Shown here: positions 7,041 to 16,000 of the stretch, one piece after another
Position numbering within the stretch: the stretch's first letter is position 1
How the letters are laid out: each line of letters starts with the position of its first letter
Assembly: GCA_003457135.1 (NCBI GenBank)
Contig: DMSQ01000011.1
Coordinates: forward strand, 1-32,379
DNA from: Prolixibacteraceae bacterium
GTDB lineage: Bacteria; Bacteroidota; Bacteroidia; Bacteroidales; Prolixibacteraceae
Length of the DNA: 32,379 nucleotides
Direction of reading: 5' to 3'
The notes under the pieces: model-generated
What the model was told of the DNA's origin: nothing
What the model saw: the letters and a program-made list of their open reading frames with translations, nothing else
The model's database searches: none
Program-made: the position numbers and the translations under genes

Positions 7041-7819
7041 CCATCGCTCAAACAGATATCCAAAAGAAAGGTTCGTATAAAACGACAGGAAGTGAGCCGG
7101 TTATTGTAATAAATAACCTGAAAAAATCATTTGGCAGCCAGGAGGTGCTGAAAGATGTTTCTTTAAATCTTTATAATGGCGAAAACCTGGTTGTACTTGG
7201 TAAATCAGGCTCCGGAAAATCGGTCCTGATCAAATGTATTGTTCGGTTGTTAAATCCTGATCATGGAATAATTAATGTACTTGGCGAAAATATAAGCACA
7301 TTGAACATGGATAGATTGGGTGAACTTAGACAGAAAATTGGTTTCCTTTTTCAAAGTGGCGCCTTGTATGATTCGATGACAGTAAAACAAAATCTGGAAT
7401 TCCCGTTGCGAAGGATAAGGAAGAACCTTACTGAAAAGGAGATTAAAGAAAAAGTAAATGAGGTCCTGGAAAATGTAGGCCTGGCCAATGCCCTTAATAA
7501 AATGCCTTCACAACTTTCAGGAGGAATGCGAAAAAGAATCAGTTTGGCCCGCACCATTGTTGTGGATCCAATGATCATGCTGTACGACGAACCCACTACA
7601 GGGCTCGACCCGGTAACATCAGATGAAATTAGTTTTCTCATCAACGATGTTCAGAAAAAATATAAAACATCTTCCATCATCATTACGCACGATATAGAAT
7701 GTGCCCGTAATACCGCGAACCGGATTATCATGTTAAAAGATGGCGAAGTTTATCAGGAAGGTAACCTGGACGATTTTGAAAAGTCAACAGACCCTTTAAT
7801 CAGTTCATTCTTTAAATAA
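7037..7819 (+). CDS. mlaF: MlaF-family ABC transporter ATPase (copy 2)
   Basis: A 260-residue ATPase. Walker A GKSGSGKS lies at 55-62, the signature is LSGGMRKR at 159-166, Walker B IMLYDE is at 179-184 with PTTGLDP after it, and the H-loop histidine is at 217 (IITHD). The signature has methionine where copy 1 has the usual glutamine (LSGGM against LSGGQ), a variant seen in other Mla/Mkl ATPases and not expected to abolish activity. The start overlaps the mlaE stop (ATGA). Function as for copy 1, serving the second permease. Confidence 0.93.
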   Translation: MTIAQTDIQKKGSYKTTGSEPVIVINNLKKSFGSQEVLKDVSLNLYNGENLVVLGKSGSGKSVLIKCIVRLLNPDHGIINVLGENISTLNMDRLGELRQKIGFLFQSGALYDSMTVKQNLEFPLRRIRKNLTEKEIKEKVNEVLENVGLANALNKMPSQLSGGMRKRISLARTIVVDPMIMLYDEPTTGLDPVTSDEISFLINDVQKKYKTSSIIITHDIECARNTANRIIMLKDGEVYQEGNLDDFEKSTDPLISSFFK

Positions 7820-7837
7820 AAATCAATACATACGAAC

Positions 7838-8542
7838 ATGGAAACACATACACCACAATTTAAGGTACGGTTAGGGCTGTTTGTTGCCGGAGGACTGGCT
7901 CTTTTTATACTGGCTATATTTATCATCGGGAAACAGAAGAACCTGTTTAATCCGGTTTTTAAACTTACAACTACTTTTTACAATGTAAGTGGCTTGCAGG
8001 TAGGAAACAATATCCGTTTCTCCGGAATTAATGTAGGTACAGTTGACAACATCAGCATTATCAACGATTCTACCGTAAGGGTTGATCTGTTGGTTCAGAA
8101 AGATGTCAAACGCTTCATTAAATCAGACTGTGTGGTTGCCATAGGTTCAGAAGGATTGATTGGCGACCGGCTTTTGATTATTACGCAGGGTAGCGCTAAC
8201 GCTGATTTGGTGAGAGAAGGAGAAGAACTTGTATCAATAGAGCCTGTGGAAACAGATGCTATTATAGCCAGTTTGCAGATATCTGCAGGGAATGCCGAAA
8301 TTATCACCGAACAACTTGCTGAAATCATGTTTAAAATAAACAGCGGAGAAGGAACACTTGGGCGGTTAATTCAGGATACAACTATTGCGCGAAATTTAGA
8401 TCAGACCATCATCAATCTGAAGAAAAGTTCCAAGGGACTGGACGAAAACATGGAGGCAGCCAAGCATAATTTTCTTCTCAAAGGTTATTTTAATAAGAAG
8501 GCAAGAGCAGCCGGTAAAAAGGCTGAAGAAGAAAAAAAATAA
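7838..8542 (+). CDS. mlaD: MlaD-family MCE-domain lipid-binding protein, short form (copy 2)
   Basis: A 234-residue protein with an N-terminal membrane anchor (about 12-30), one MCE domain (about 40-135: TTFYNVSGLQVGNNIRFSGINVG, SEGLIGDRLLII) and a short helical tail. Up to residue 180 it aligns with copy 1 almost without gaps (GEGTLGRL at 170 against GEGSLGKL at 170). It then keeps one tail unit instead of three and ends with the shared motif MEAAKHNFLLKGYFNKKARAA (205-225). The pore ring should be similar but the tail shorter. It follows mlaF by 18 nt and precedes the Omp85-like gene by 90 nt. Confidence 0.92.
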   Translation: METHTPQFKVRLGLFVAGGLALFILAIFIIGKQKNLFNPVFKLTTTFYNVSGLQVGNNIRFSGINVGTVDNISIINDSTVRVDLLVQKDVKRFIKSDCVVAIGSEGLIGDRLLIITQGSANADLVREGEELVSIEPVETDAIIASLQISAGNAEIITEQLAEIMFKINSGEGTLGRLIQDTTIARNLDQTIINLKKSSKGLDENMEAAKHNFLLKGYFNKKARAAGKKAEEEKK

Positions 8543-8632
8543 GCAGAGGTAGTAAAGGCAATCAATGAAAAGAAATAATTACTGACCGGAACATACTGGT
8601 TCTTTCAAAATATTCAAAAATGGACTATCCAA

Positions 8633-10471
8633 ATGCAGTTCAAGATTATTGCCATACTTCTGTTTTCGATATTAACAAGTGCATTTGCAATTGCCCAGCA
8701 AAAGCCAGTCGTAAAGGACTCAACCAAAATTTATTCTGAAATTGAATCTTTTTCGAAACGAGGCAAGTTTACCAAATTTATGTACTCGCTCATCTTTAAA
8801 CCGGTTGCGTCCAGCCCACCAAAAAAGAAAATTAAAAAGAAAGTCTATAAAAAGCTGATTCAAAAGCCATATAGCTCCTTCGAAGGGAAAATTATCAGGA
8901 ATATTAACATCGAAACACTTGACCCGTTTGGATATTCAATAGGCGATAGCATTTACAGGTCACCAAATTTTCTGTCTAAAGCCGGTAATCATTTACACAT
9001 CAAATCTCACGGTATAACCATTCGCAATCTACTGCTAATCCATCAAAACCAGGTATTTGATTCACTGCTAGTAAAAGAATCTGAACGTTTGGTGCGAAGC
9101 CAAAGGTATGTCCGTGATGTTTCATTTTTCGTTAAAGCTACGGCAAAGGGATCCGACTCGGTTGATATTTTCATCCGCGAACTCGATATCTGGAGCATTG
9201 TCCCCAAAGGATCGGCTTCTCCTACGAGTAGTACCATTAATTTAGCTGACAAGAATTTTCTGGGCTTAGGCCATGAATTTCAGGGTGATTTTACACGAAA
9301 ATTTGATAAAGGAATCAACTCTTACCATGCCAATTACACAATCCCAAACATCAGGAACAGCTACGTCAGGGGAACAGTGCACTTTGGAAAAGATGGAAAT
9401 AAAAAATTTAACCGAAGTTTCACCATTGATCGCCCATTCTTTTCACCATTTGCCAGGTGGGCTGCAGGTGTAAATTTTACGCAACAGTTTTTCAATGATT
9501 CAGCTCTCACTGATCCTTCTCATTTGGAAATACTTCGGTACAGGTTTAACTCTCAGGATTATTGGGCGGGTAATGCCATACAGCTTTTAAAAGGAAATAA
9601 TGAATATAAACGAACCACTAATTTCATTTCAACAGTCCGTTTTTTGCGAGTCCGTTATCTTGATAAACCAAAAGAAATATTTGACACGAAACACATGTTT
9701 ACAGACGAGAATTTTTATATGGCAAGTATTGGTATTTCAACCCGAAAGTACGTACAGGATAAATATATATTCAAGTTTGGGATTACCGAAGATGTACCCA
9801 TTGGAAAGGTTTTAAGCATTACCGGTGGAATTCAGGAAAAAAGCCGTACCGACCGGGTTTATCTCGGTGCACGTATTTCATTTGGAAATTATTATCCCTG
9901 GGGATACCTGAGCTCAAACTTCGAATATGGTACTTTTATCCGGGCAGCAAAATTTGAAGAAGGAGTGTTTACCGCAGGAGCAAATTATTTTACCGGATTA
10001 TTTGAAATTGGCAAATGGAAATTCAGGCAATTTGTAAAACCAGAGGTCACTCTTGGATTTAACCGTCTTTTTTCAGATAGTTTAACACTCAATGATGGCT
10101 ATGGATTGGATGGATTTCACTCGACCGCCTTACAAGGTACAGGCCGCCTGTTGCTTACTGTTCAAACCCAGGCTTATGCACCATGGAATTTTATCGGATT
10201 TCGTTTTGGCCCTTTTCTGATTTGCTCGCTTGGTATGCTCAGTGATGAAATCAATGGATTTAGGAACAGCAAAGTATATTCACAAATGGGGGTAGGTGTT
10301 CTAATCAAGAACGAAAACCTGGTTTTCAATACTTTTCAAATTTCTCTTTCTTTTTATCCTCAGATTCCAGGCACCGGACACAATATTTTCAAGATGAACT
10401 CCTTTTCAACCGGTGATTTCGGATTTCGGGATTTTGAAATTGGGAAACCAGGGCCGGTTGCCTATCGGTGA
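8633..10471 (+). CDS. Omp85-like outer-membrane protein with POTRA-like N-terminus
   Basis: A 612-residue protein with a signal peptide (ends SAFAIAQ). A basic linker (SSPPKKKIKKKVYKK, about 62-76) is followed by a POTRA-like region (about 85-190) with the phrases FEGKIIRNINIETLDPFGYS, LLVKESERLVRSQRYVRDVSFFV and DIFIRELDIWSIVPKG. Residues about 200-612 have the alternating strand pattern of a large beta-barrel (NFLGLGHEFQGDF, YVRGTVHFG, YSQMGVGVLIKNENLVFNTFQISLSFYP). It does not look like canonical BamA or TamL. Its place directly behind the second mla operon suggests, as inference, an outer-membrane partner for Mla lipid traffic, a role MlaA plays in Proteobacteria. It could equally be an unrelated Omp85 relative. 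No regulon site precedes it. Confidence 0.75.
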   Translation: MQFKIIAILLFSILTSAFAIAQQKPVVKDSTKIYSEIESFSKRGKFTKFMYSLIFKPVASSPPKKKIKKKVYKKLIQKPYSSFEGKIIRNINIETLDPFGYSIGDSIYRSPNFLSKAGNHLHIKSHGITIRNLLLIHQNQVFDSLLVKESERLVRSQRYVRDVSFFVKATAKGSDSVDIFIRELDIWSIVPKGSASPTSSTINLADKNFLGLGHEFQGDFTRKFDKGINSYHANYTIPNIRNSYVRGTVHFGKDGNKKFNRSFTIDRPFFSPFARWAAGVNFTQQFFNDSALTDPSHLEILRYRFNSQDYWAGNAIQLLKGNNEYKRTTNFISTVRFLRVRYLDKPKEIFDTKHMFTDENFYMASIGISTRKYVQDKYIFKFGITEDVPIGKVLSITGGIQEKSRTDRVYLGARISFGNYYPWGYLSSNFEYGTFIRAAKFEEGVFTAGANYFTGLFEIGKWKFRQFVKPEVTLGFNRLFSDSLTLNDGYGLDGFHSTALQGTGRLLLTVQTQAYAPWNFIGFRFGPFLICSLGMLSDEINGFRNSKVYSQMGVGVLIKNENLVFNTFQISLSFYPQIPGTGHNIFKMNSFSTGDFGFRDFEIGKPGPVAYR

Positions 10472-10603
10472 AGCAAGATGAATTGACCAGATTTTCTTTT
10501 TAGAAAATCCGGAAAGGTTGTATGACAAAATTACCTTTTTAAAATCTATCTGATCCTTGAGGTTTGGAATAGGTTGTCCGTTAAAATAATTAATGTTTTT
10601 CTC

Positions 10604-10688
10604 ACTCACCCCAAGCCCTGCAAGCAGGGCTTTTCCCCTCTCTACTCGTAGAGAGGGGCAGGGTAAGCGAAGCGCACCCGGGGTGAGT
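10604..10688. repeat. GC-rich cloverleaf-shaped palindromic repeat
   Basis: An 85-nt block far richer in GC than its surroundings can fold as an outer 9-bp stem (ACTCACCCC 10604-10612 with GGGGTGAGT 10680-10688) enclosing a perfect 8-bp hairpin (AGCCCTGC/GCAGGGCT, 10614-10631), a perfect 11-bp hairpin (10635-10645 with 10648-10658) and a weaker GGGT/ACCC arm (10661-10679). It resembles the REP-like dispersed repeats common in Bacteroidota. In the rest of the 312-nt gap (10472-10783) I see an 8-bp hairpin (GATTTTCT/AGAAAATC, 10490-10509) lacking a T-run after it and a promoter candidate, and nothing coding. Confidence 0.7.
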
Positions 10689-10747
10689 CAGTCGAAAAAA
10701 ATCTAATAAACGGAATTTTGTCGTACACCCATCCGGAAATCGCTCGG

Positions 10748-10778
10748 TTTGGGTTTCTTGTATATTAGAGTACCTTTA
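10748..10778 (+). promoter_or_regulatory. Candidate Bacteroidota-type promoter for the YkuD_2-like gene
   Basis: TTTG (10748-10751), a 19-nt spacer and TACCTTTA (10771-10778) fit the TTTG/TAnnTTTG promoter form with one mismatch. The start codon is only 5 nt further, so the transcript would be nearly leaderless. No 41-bp regulon site is present. Confidence 0.35.
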
Positions 10779-10783
10779 CCGGA

Positions 10784-11464
10784 ATGAGAAAAATAATAAT
10801 CTATATATTATTCCTATTAATACCTGTAGCAATTGACGCACGTGACTCTGACTCTGAATCAGGGAAAGTAGTTGAAAATGATATTTACACTGTTGTAAAT
10901 CTGGTTGATACAGGTTTGGCCCGGGATGTGTTCAACCTGGCGGTTAAAGGTTTAAAAAAGCTTGAAAATGAAGGCAAATTGCAAAATCCAAATATTGTTA
11001 CCATTGCCGATTACTCTCAATCGAGTAACAAAAAACGCCTTTATGTCATTGATCTGAAGAACAGGAAACTTTTATTTAATACTTATGTGGCGCATGGCCG
11101 GAACACCGGTGATGAGTTTGCCAAGTCGTTTTCGAACGAGGAAGGTTCATTCAAAAGCAGCCTGGGATTTTATATTACTGAAAAACCATTTGTCGGTTCG
11201 CACACTGGATTTGCATTGCTGATAAAAGGCGTAGAAAAAGGTTTTAACGATCTTGCCGCCAAACGTGCCATCATCATTCATGCCGCTGAATATGCGACCG
11301 AAAAATTCATCAAAAAATATGGAAGATTAGGCCGGAGCCAAGGCTGTCCGGCGCTTCCGCCAGAAATGAACAAGCCGATTATTGAAAGCATTCAAGGAGG
11401 AACATGCCTGTTTATTTATAACCCCGACAATAAATACATTTGCAGTTCAACGTTATTGAATTAG
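10784..11464 (+). CDS. Murein L,D-transpeptidase catalytic domain family protein (YkuD_2-like)
   Basis: A 226-residue exported protein with a short hydrophobic N-terminus (signal peptide, about 1-19). The C-terminal half has the family pattern: VIDLKNRKLLFNTYVAHGRNTG, then SFKSSLGFYIT, then IIHAAEYATEKFIKKYGRLGRSQGCPALP, where the SQGCPAL cysteine would be the nucleophile and the HAA histidine a partner. Members are annotated as peptidoglycan L,D-transpeptidase-like, but few have been tested. The last 12 nt overlap the 3' end of the opposing YcbB-like gene. Fold assignment is firm, enzyme activity less so. Confidence 0.85.
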   Translation: MRKIIIYILFLLIPVAIDARDSDSESGKVVENDIYTVVNLVDTGLARDVFNLAVKGLKKLENEGKLQNPNIVTIADYSQSSNKKRLYVIDLKNRKLLFNTYVAHGRNTGDEFAKSFSNEEGSFKSSLGFYITEKPFVGSHTGFALLIKGVEKGFNDLAAKRAIIIHAAEYATEKFIKKYGRLGRSQGCPALPPEMNKPIIESIQGGTCLFIYNPDNKYICSSTLLN

Positions 11465-12718
11465 ACCGTAAACATCTTTCAGGAAAGTAACTTTTTCGTC
11501 CTGAACAACTACGGGCATATAAATAATGAAGACCGGCACTTTTTGATCCAATTTGAGGATTTTTGATTCGGTGTCTTTCTGCCCGGTCTTTAATTCCCAC
11601 ACATTAACCTTTCCTCTGGTCAAAAGATCAGCCAATTCAATTGGTTTTTCCAAACGAACGCAGCCGTGACTTAAAAACCGGGAATCTTTTGCAAAGCCAC
11701 TTTTCGAGTTCGTGTCGTGCAGGTAAATACTGAATGGATTTCCCAGGTTAAACTTTAATACGCCCAGCGAATTATTGGGGCCAGTTGACTCACGAAAGAA
11801 ATAGGGAAAGTTTTTTTCATCATAGTCGGCCCAGTTTAAATCTGAATCGTCAATAGCATTTCCTTTTGCATCAACAACCTCAAAGTTATTCCGTTCGAGA
11901 TAACTTTCGTCCTTTTGCACTTTGGGCAACAGCTCTTTCGATGCGATTGAGAAAGGTACATTCCAAAATGGGAAGGTCACAATATTGGTGATGTAAGATG
12001 CAATTGTCGGAGTGGGATTCTTCTTCTTGCCTGCCACCGATTTCATTTGTAATTTCAGCTTGCCATTTTGGTAATACCTCACTTCGGTTTCCGGAATATT
12101 GGCAACAATGTATTCCGGTTGACGGTTAACCGAAAGATACTTCAAATAATTCATGGACAGAACCACAGATTTATATTTCAATGAGTTTTTATCTGTAATG
12201 GAATCCTTCATAAATTTTTTCAAAACCTGGTAATCATGATCCTGGCAATCGAGTTCTGAAATAATTTTCGAAACCGGGCCTTTGTTTTTTGAATTGATCA
12301 ACTGATAAATATAAACTGAATCACTTTGTGGAGCGGTAACTTCATCATATTCAAAAAGGGCGTTGACTTCCTGCAGCTCTTTGATGAAATTTAATACCAG
12401 GCCGGTAATCTGCCTATCCGTATTCGCCTTTACGGTTTTGTCCCGGGTATTTTTATTTAGCATCGCGGTGCGTACCTGACTGGTAAGGAGTTTCTTTGAA
12501 ACCAGGCCTGATTCTTTTGCTTCTTCAATTGCCGTAAGCCATTCTGTTGCCCGTTTTATGTCTTTGCGCGACGAAAACCAATAAAGGGGTTTGTGATTGA
12601 TGGCGTAAAATTTCTGCGCCAAAGAGTCTTTTTTGATTACGGTTGATTGCGCAAAACTTGTTGCGATGAAACAACTTACAATGAACAGAGAGAGTATTTT
12701 CTTTTTTAGATAAGGCAT
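11453..12718 (-). CDS. L,D-transpeptidase, YcbB-like (short form)
   Basis: A 421-residue exported enzyme expected to form 3-3 cross-links in peptidoglycan. A signal peptide (MPYLKKKILSLFIVSCF, ends near SFAQS) is followed by a helical scaffold region. The catalytic domain begins around IVANIPETEVRYYQNGKL and holds the YkuD motif: HDTNSKSGF with histidine 334, then SHGCVRLE with histidine 351 and nucleophile cysteine 353. It is clearly shorter than E. coli YcbB (about 615 residues), and I see no separate peptidoglycan-binding domain. An in-frame start 18 codons upstream (12772) is rejected because it gives a poor signal peptide and lies upstream of the predicted transcript start. The gene has its own regulon site and converges on the YkuD_2-like gene with a 12-nt overlap. 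Confidence 0.88.
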   Translation of the reverse strand: MPYLKKKILSLFIVSCFIATSFAQSTVIKKDSLAQKFYAINHKPLYWFSSRKDIKRATEWLTAIEEAKESGLVSKKLLTSQVRTAMLNKNTRDKTVKANTDRQITGLVLNFIKELQEVNALFEYDEVTAPQSDSVYIYQLINSKNKGPVSKIISELDCQDHDYQVLKKFMKDSITDKNSLKYKSVVLSMNYLKYLSVNRQPEYIVANIPETEVRYYQNGKLKLQMKSVAGKKKNPTPTIASYITNIVTFPFWNVPFSIASKELLPKVQKDESYLERNNFEVVDAKGNAIDDSDLNWADYDEKNFPYFFRESTGPNNSLGVLKFNLGNPFSIYLHDTNSKSGFAKDSRFLSHGCVRLEKPIELADLLTRGKVNVWELKTGQKDTESKILKLDQKVPVFIIYMPVVVQDEKVTFLKDVYGLIQ

Positions 12719-12749
12719 AATAAAGGATTTTGTCTGTTTGATTTGTACC

Positions 12750-12815
12750 CAAAGTTGGCTCCTTTCATGCACCTAAGTATTACACAATTTCAACAAAGAG
12801 TTACATGATTCACAG
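12750..12815 (-). promoter_or_regulatory. Regulon site copy 5 plus -7 box, upstream of the YcbB-like transpeptidase
   Basis: On the minus strand the site (12775-12815) begins CTGTGAATCATGTAACTC and ends AATTGTGTAATACTT; the cores ATGTAAC and GTGTAAT are 21 bp apart. Exactly 17 nt further lies CAACTTTG (12750-12757), a near match to TAnnTTTG. The start codon at 12718 is 31 nt beyond. Confidence 0.68.
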
Positions 12816-12976
12816 GTTTGGGATTAGAATTCCGGGGGGATGAAGTGTATTGAGTTTGCTGAACATACGGGATTGCAAATCCCTGATTTAAAGGTGCAGA
12901 TTGCCCTGAGTGTTCGGGGGACCAGCGTTTGCGAGATATTAAGCATATCCGGAGGAACAGGGGCTGGTGAGGCGGA

Positions 12977-13051
12977 AGCTCTTTTGCAAGCCTTTGGTTT
13001 GAGCGTTGGCTCGTGTGGGCATGCAAATGTGCTAACGACTGTGCGTTGGCT
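12977..13051 (+). repeat. Left direct repeat bounding the restriction island
   Basis: About 75 bp that recur in the same orientation at 21754-21827. Shared blocks include AAGCCTTTGGTTT, GAGCGTTGGCT, AAATGTGCT and TGTGCGTKGGCT. Its edge abuts the hsdR stop codon. The preceding 12838-12976 is noncoding and palindrome-rich, for example GGGATT-GCA-AATCCC at 12869-12883, again reminiscent of REP elements. Together with regulon copy 5 this accounts for the 332-nt gap between the transpeptidase and hsdR. Confidence 0.75.
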
Positions 13052-16000
13052 TAATCTTTTGTATAGAATTCTGCCATTAGTTCTGCTTGTTTTAAAACGG
13101 TCTCAATTGCTTTTGCCTGTTTGTCTGGTGGATAACCCCATTTTGTGAGCGTTCGCTTAACGATTACTATAAGTCTTGCTCTTGCACTTTCTCTGATTGT
13201 CCAGTCAATCGTGGCATTGGCTTTTACTTTCTCGGTAATTTCTCTGGCAATGTCTCTTAACTGGTCGTCACCCAAAACCTGAACCGCACTATCGTTTACT
13301 TCTAAGGCGTTGTAAAATGCAACTTCGTCTTTTGTCAAGCCAAGTCGTTCGCCTTCTTTGTCGGAATGCTTGATTTCGTTGGCTATGTTGATGAGTTCCT
13401 GAATAATTTCAGCTGTTGAAAGTAAATTATTCAAATAGCGTTTAAGTGCGCCCTCCAACATTTCCAATAGCTTTCTACTAATAACTAAATTGGTTTTTGA
13501 ACGTGTCTTTATTTCGTCATTCAGCAATTTCTTTAGTAATTCTAAAGCCAGATTTTGGTGTTTCATTCCTTTTACTTCCAGAAGAAATTCATCTGAAAGC
13601 ACTTCCAGACCTGATATTTCCGGCTTGTCAATACCAGCGGCCTCAAAAATGTCGATTACTTTGTCCGAACTCAACGCTTCATCAACGATTTGTTTGATGG
13701 CCGTTTCAATTTCAATGTCTGATTTACCTGTTCCGGTTCCTTCAAATTTTACCAACCTTGCTTTTACTGCCTGAAAGAAAGCAACATCATCTTTAATTTC
13801 CATTGCTCTTTCGTGCGGAATTGATAAGGCAAACGCCTGGCTTAACAAAGTAACTTCGCGTACAAAACGCGACTTGCCATCTTCTAAACCTAAAATATGT
13901 TCTTCTGCCTGAAGGATGATCGATAATTTCTCTTTCGGTTCTACCTTGAAAAACCGTTGGTAATTGAATTTAAAACTGTTCGCGTAGTAGGCTTCAGGTT
14001 CTTCGGCAACAATATCGATTTGTGTTTTTGCCTCTTCATTAAAAAACTGTTGAACGACCTCGTATTTCTCATTCATTAACTCAATGGCCTTTTTCAAATC
14101 CAAGGTTGGTTCGCCCCGACCACCAGCGGCAGAATAGAACGAAAGCGCTTTTTTCAAGTCGGTGGCTATTCCCAGATAGTCAACAATCAACCCGCCGGGC
14201 TTGTCTTTGAATACACGGTTAACCCTTGCAATGGCTTGCATCAGGTTGTGGCCTCTCATCGGTTTATCGATGTACATCGTATGCAAACAAGGCGCGTCGA
14301 AACCAGTGAGCCACATATCAATAACAATAACCAAACGCAATGGGTCGGCAGGGTCTTTCATCCGATCGGCCAAATCCTTTCGTTGTTTCTTGGTGGTATT
14401 GTGGCGTTGCATTTCGGGACCATCGGCGCTTGTCGAGGTCATAACCACTTTTATAGCTCCTTTGCTTAAATCGTCGTTGTGCCATTCTTGTCGTAATGCC
14501 GTAATTTCTTTGTACAATTCGGCTGCAATTCTTCGGCTCATGGCCACTATCATGCCTTTTCCCTCAAACACCAGTTGACGTTGTTCCGAATGTGTTACAA
14601 TGTCTTTCGCTAAGTTTTTAATACGTTCGGCATTGCCGACAATGGCCTCCAACTTGGTAAACTTCGCATTCGCTTTTTGACGGTCGGTAATTTCTGTGTT
14701 TTGTTCCAGTTCCGCATCAAACTCCTCGATTAAGCGTTTGCCTTCTTCGTCTAAATTTACTTTCGCTAAACGACTTTCGTAGTAAATCCGGACGGTTGCA
14801 CCATCGGCAACAGCCTGTGAAATATCATACACATCGACATACTGACCGAAAACCTGGGGCGTATTTATATCCGTCCCTTCAATCGGGGTGCCGGTAAAAC
14901 CAATGTATGTAGCGTTTGGCAAAGCATCGCGCATGTATTTGGCAAAGCCATAAGCAATGCGTTCACCAATTTTCTCTTTGGTCTCTTTGTCTTTTACGTC
15001 TTTGATCGAAGCTTCAAAACCGTATTGTGTCCGGTGAGCTTCATCAGCTATAACAATTATATTTCTTCTGTCAGAAAGCTGGTCGTACAATGATTTTTGG
15101 TCTTCCGGAAAGAACTTTTGAATGGTAGCAAATACAATTCCACCACTACCTACTTTCAACAACTCCTTTAAATGTTCGCGGTCTTTTGCCTGAACTGGTT
15201 CCTGTCGCAATAACTGTTTGGAGTTTGCAAAGGTGTCGAACAACTGATCGTCCAAATCGTTGCGGTCGGTGATGACCAAGATGGTTGGATTTTGCATTTC
15301 GGGCGCAGTAATGAGCTTTCCTGAATAAAAAACCATACTTAAACTTTTGCCCGAACCTTGAGTGTGCCAAACCACACCGCCGCGTTTATCACCGTTTATG
15401 CCCGATGCAATGATTGAGGATTCAACGGCTTTATTCACCGCGTAATATTGATGATAGGCCGCTAATTTCTTAACGGTTTCAATTTGTGTGATGCCTGTTT
15501 TTGCATCTTCCTTTTTACTCTTTTCGAAAACAATAAAATTTCGAACCAGGTCTAAAAAAGTAGACGGGTCAAACATTCCTTTTAATACAATTTCTAATTG
15601 CGGAATAAAACGTGATGCTTCCTTTTTCCCATCGGCAGTTTTCCAATTCATAAAACGGCTGTACCCTGCAGAAACACTGCCTGCCTTACATTCGTGCCCA
15701 TCTGAAATAACACAAATGGTGTTGTATGTAAATAAACTTGGAATGGTGGCTTTGTAGGTTTGTATTTGGTCGAACGCCTTTCGCAATGTGGCGTTTTCGT
15801 CTGCCGCATTTTTTAGCTCCATTACAACCAATGGAATCCCATTAACAAACAGCAAAACATCGGGACGTTTGTTTTCGGGGCGGCCATCAAGGCCGCCTTT
15901 ACGTTCGATAATGGTGTATTGATTAACCGCTAAAAATTCGTTGTTAAATGCGTTCTCAAAATCGACTAACGCCACTTCATAACTGCGTTCAAATCCATCT

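Noticed and set aside
10490..10509. Terminator of the Omp85-like gene
   Set aside because: The 8-bp hairpin is AT-rich and is followed by CGGAAAGG rather than a T-run, so termination is unsupported.
12719..12772. Longer N-terminus for the YcbB-like transpeptidase
   Set aside because: It would place the -7 box inside the gene and push the signal peptide 18 residues inward.
12977..13051. Direct repeat as an integron attC site (GCGTTGGC-like end)
   Set aside because: No integron integrase, no attC-type inverted core sites in proper order, and the enclosed unit is an 8.7-kb operon rather than a single-gene cassette.
12840..13148. Open frame of 102 codons on the plus strand
   Set aside because: It crosses the left direct repeat and the hsdR 3' end, has no family resemblance and no start signal; the region is repeat DNA.
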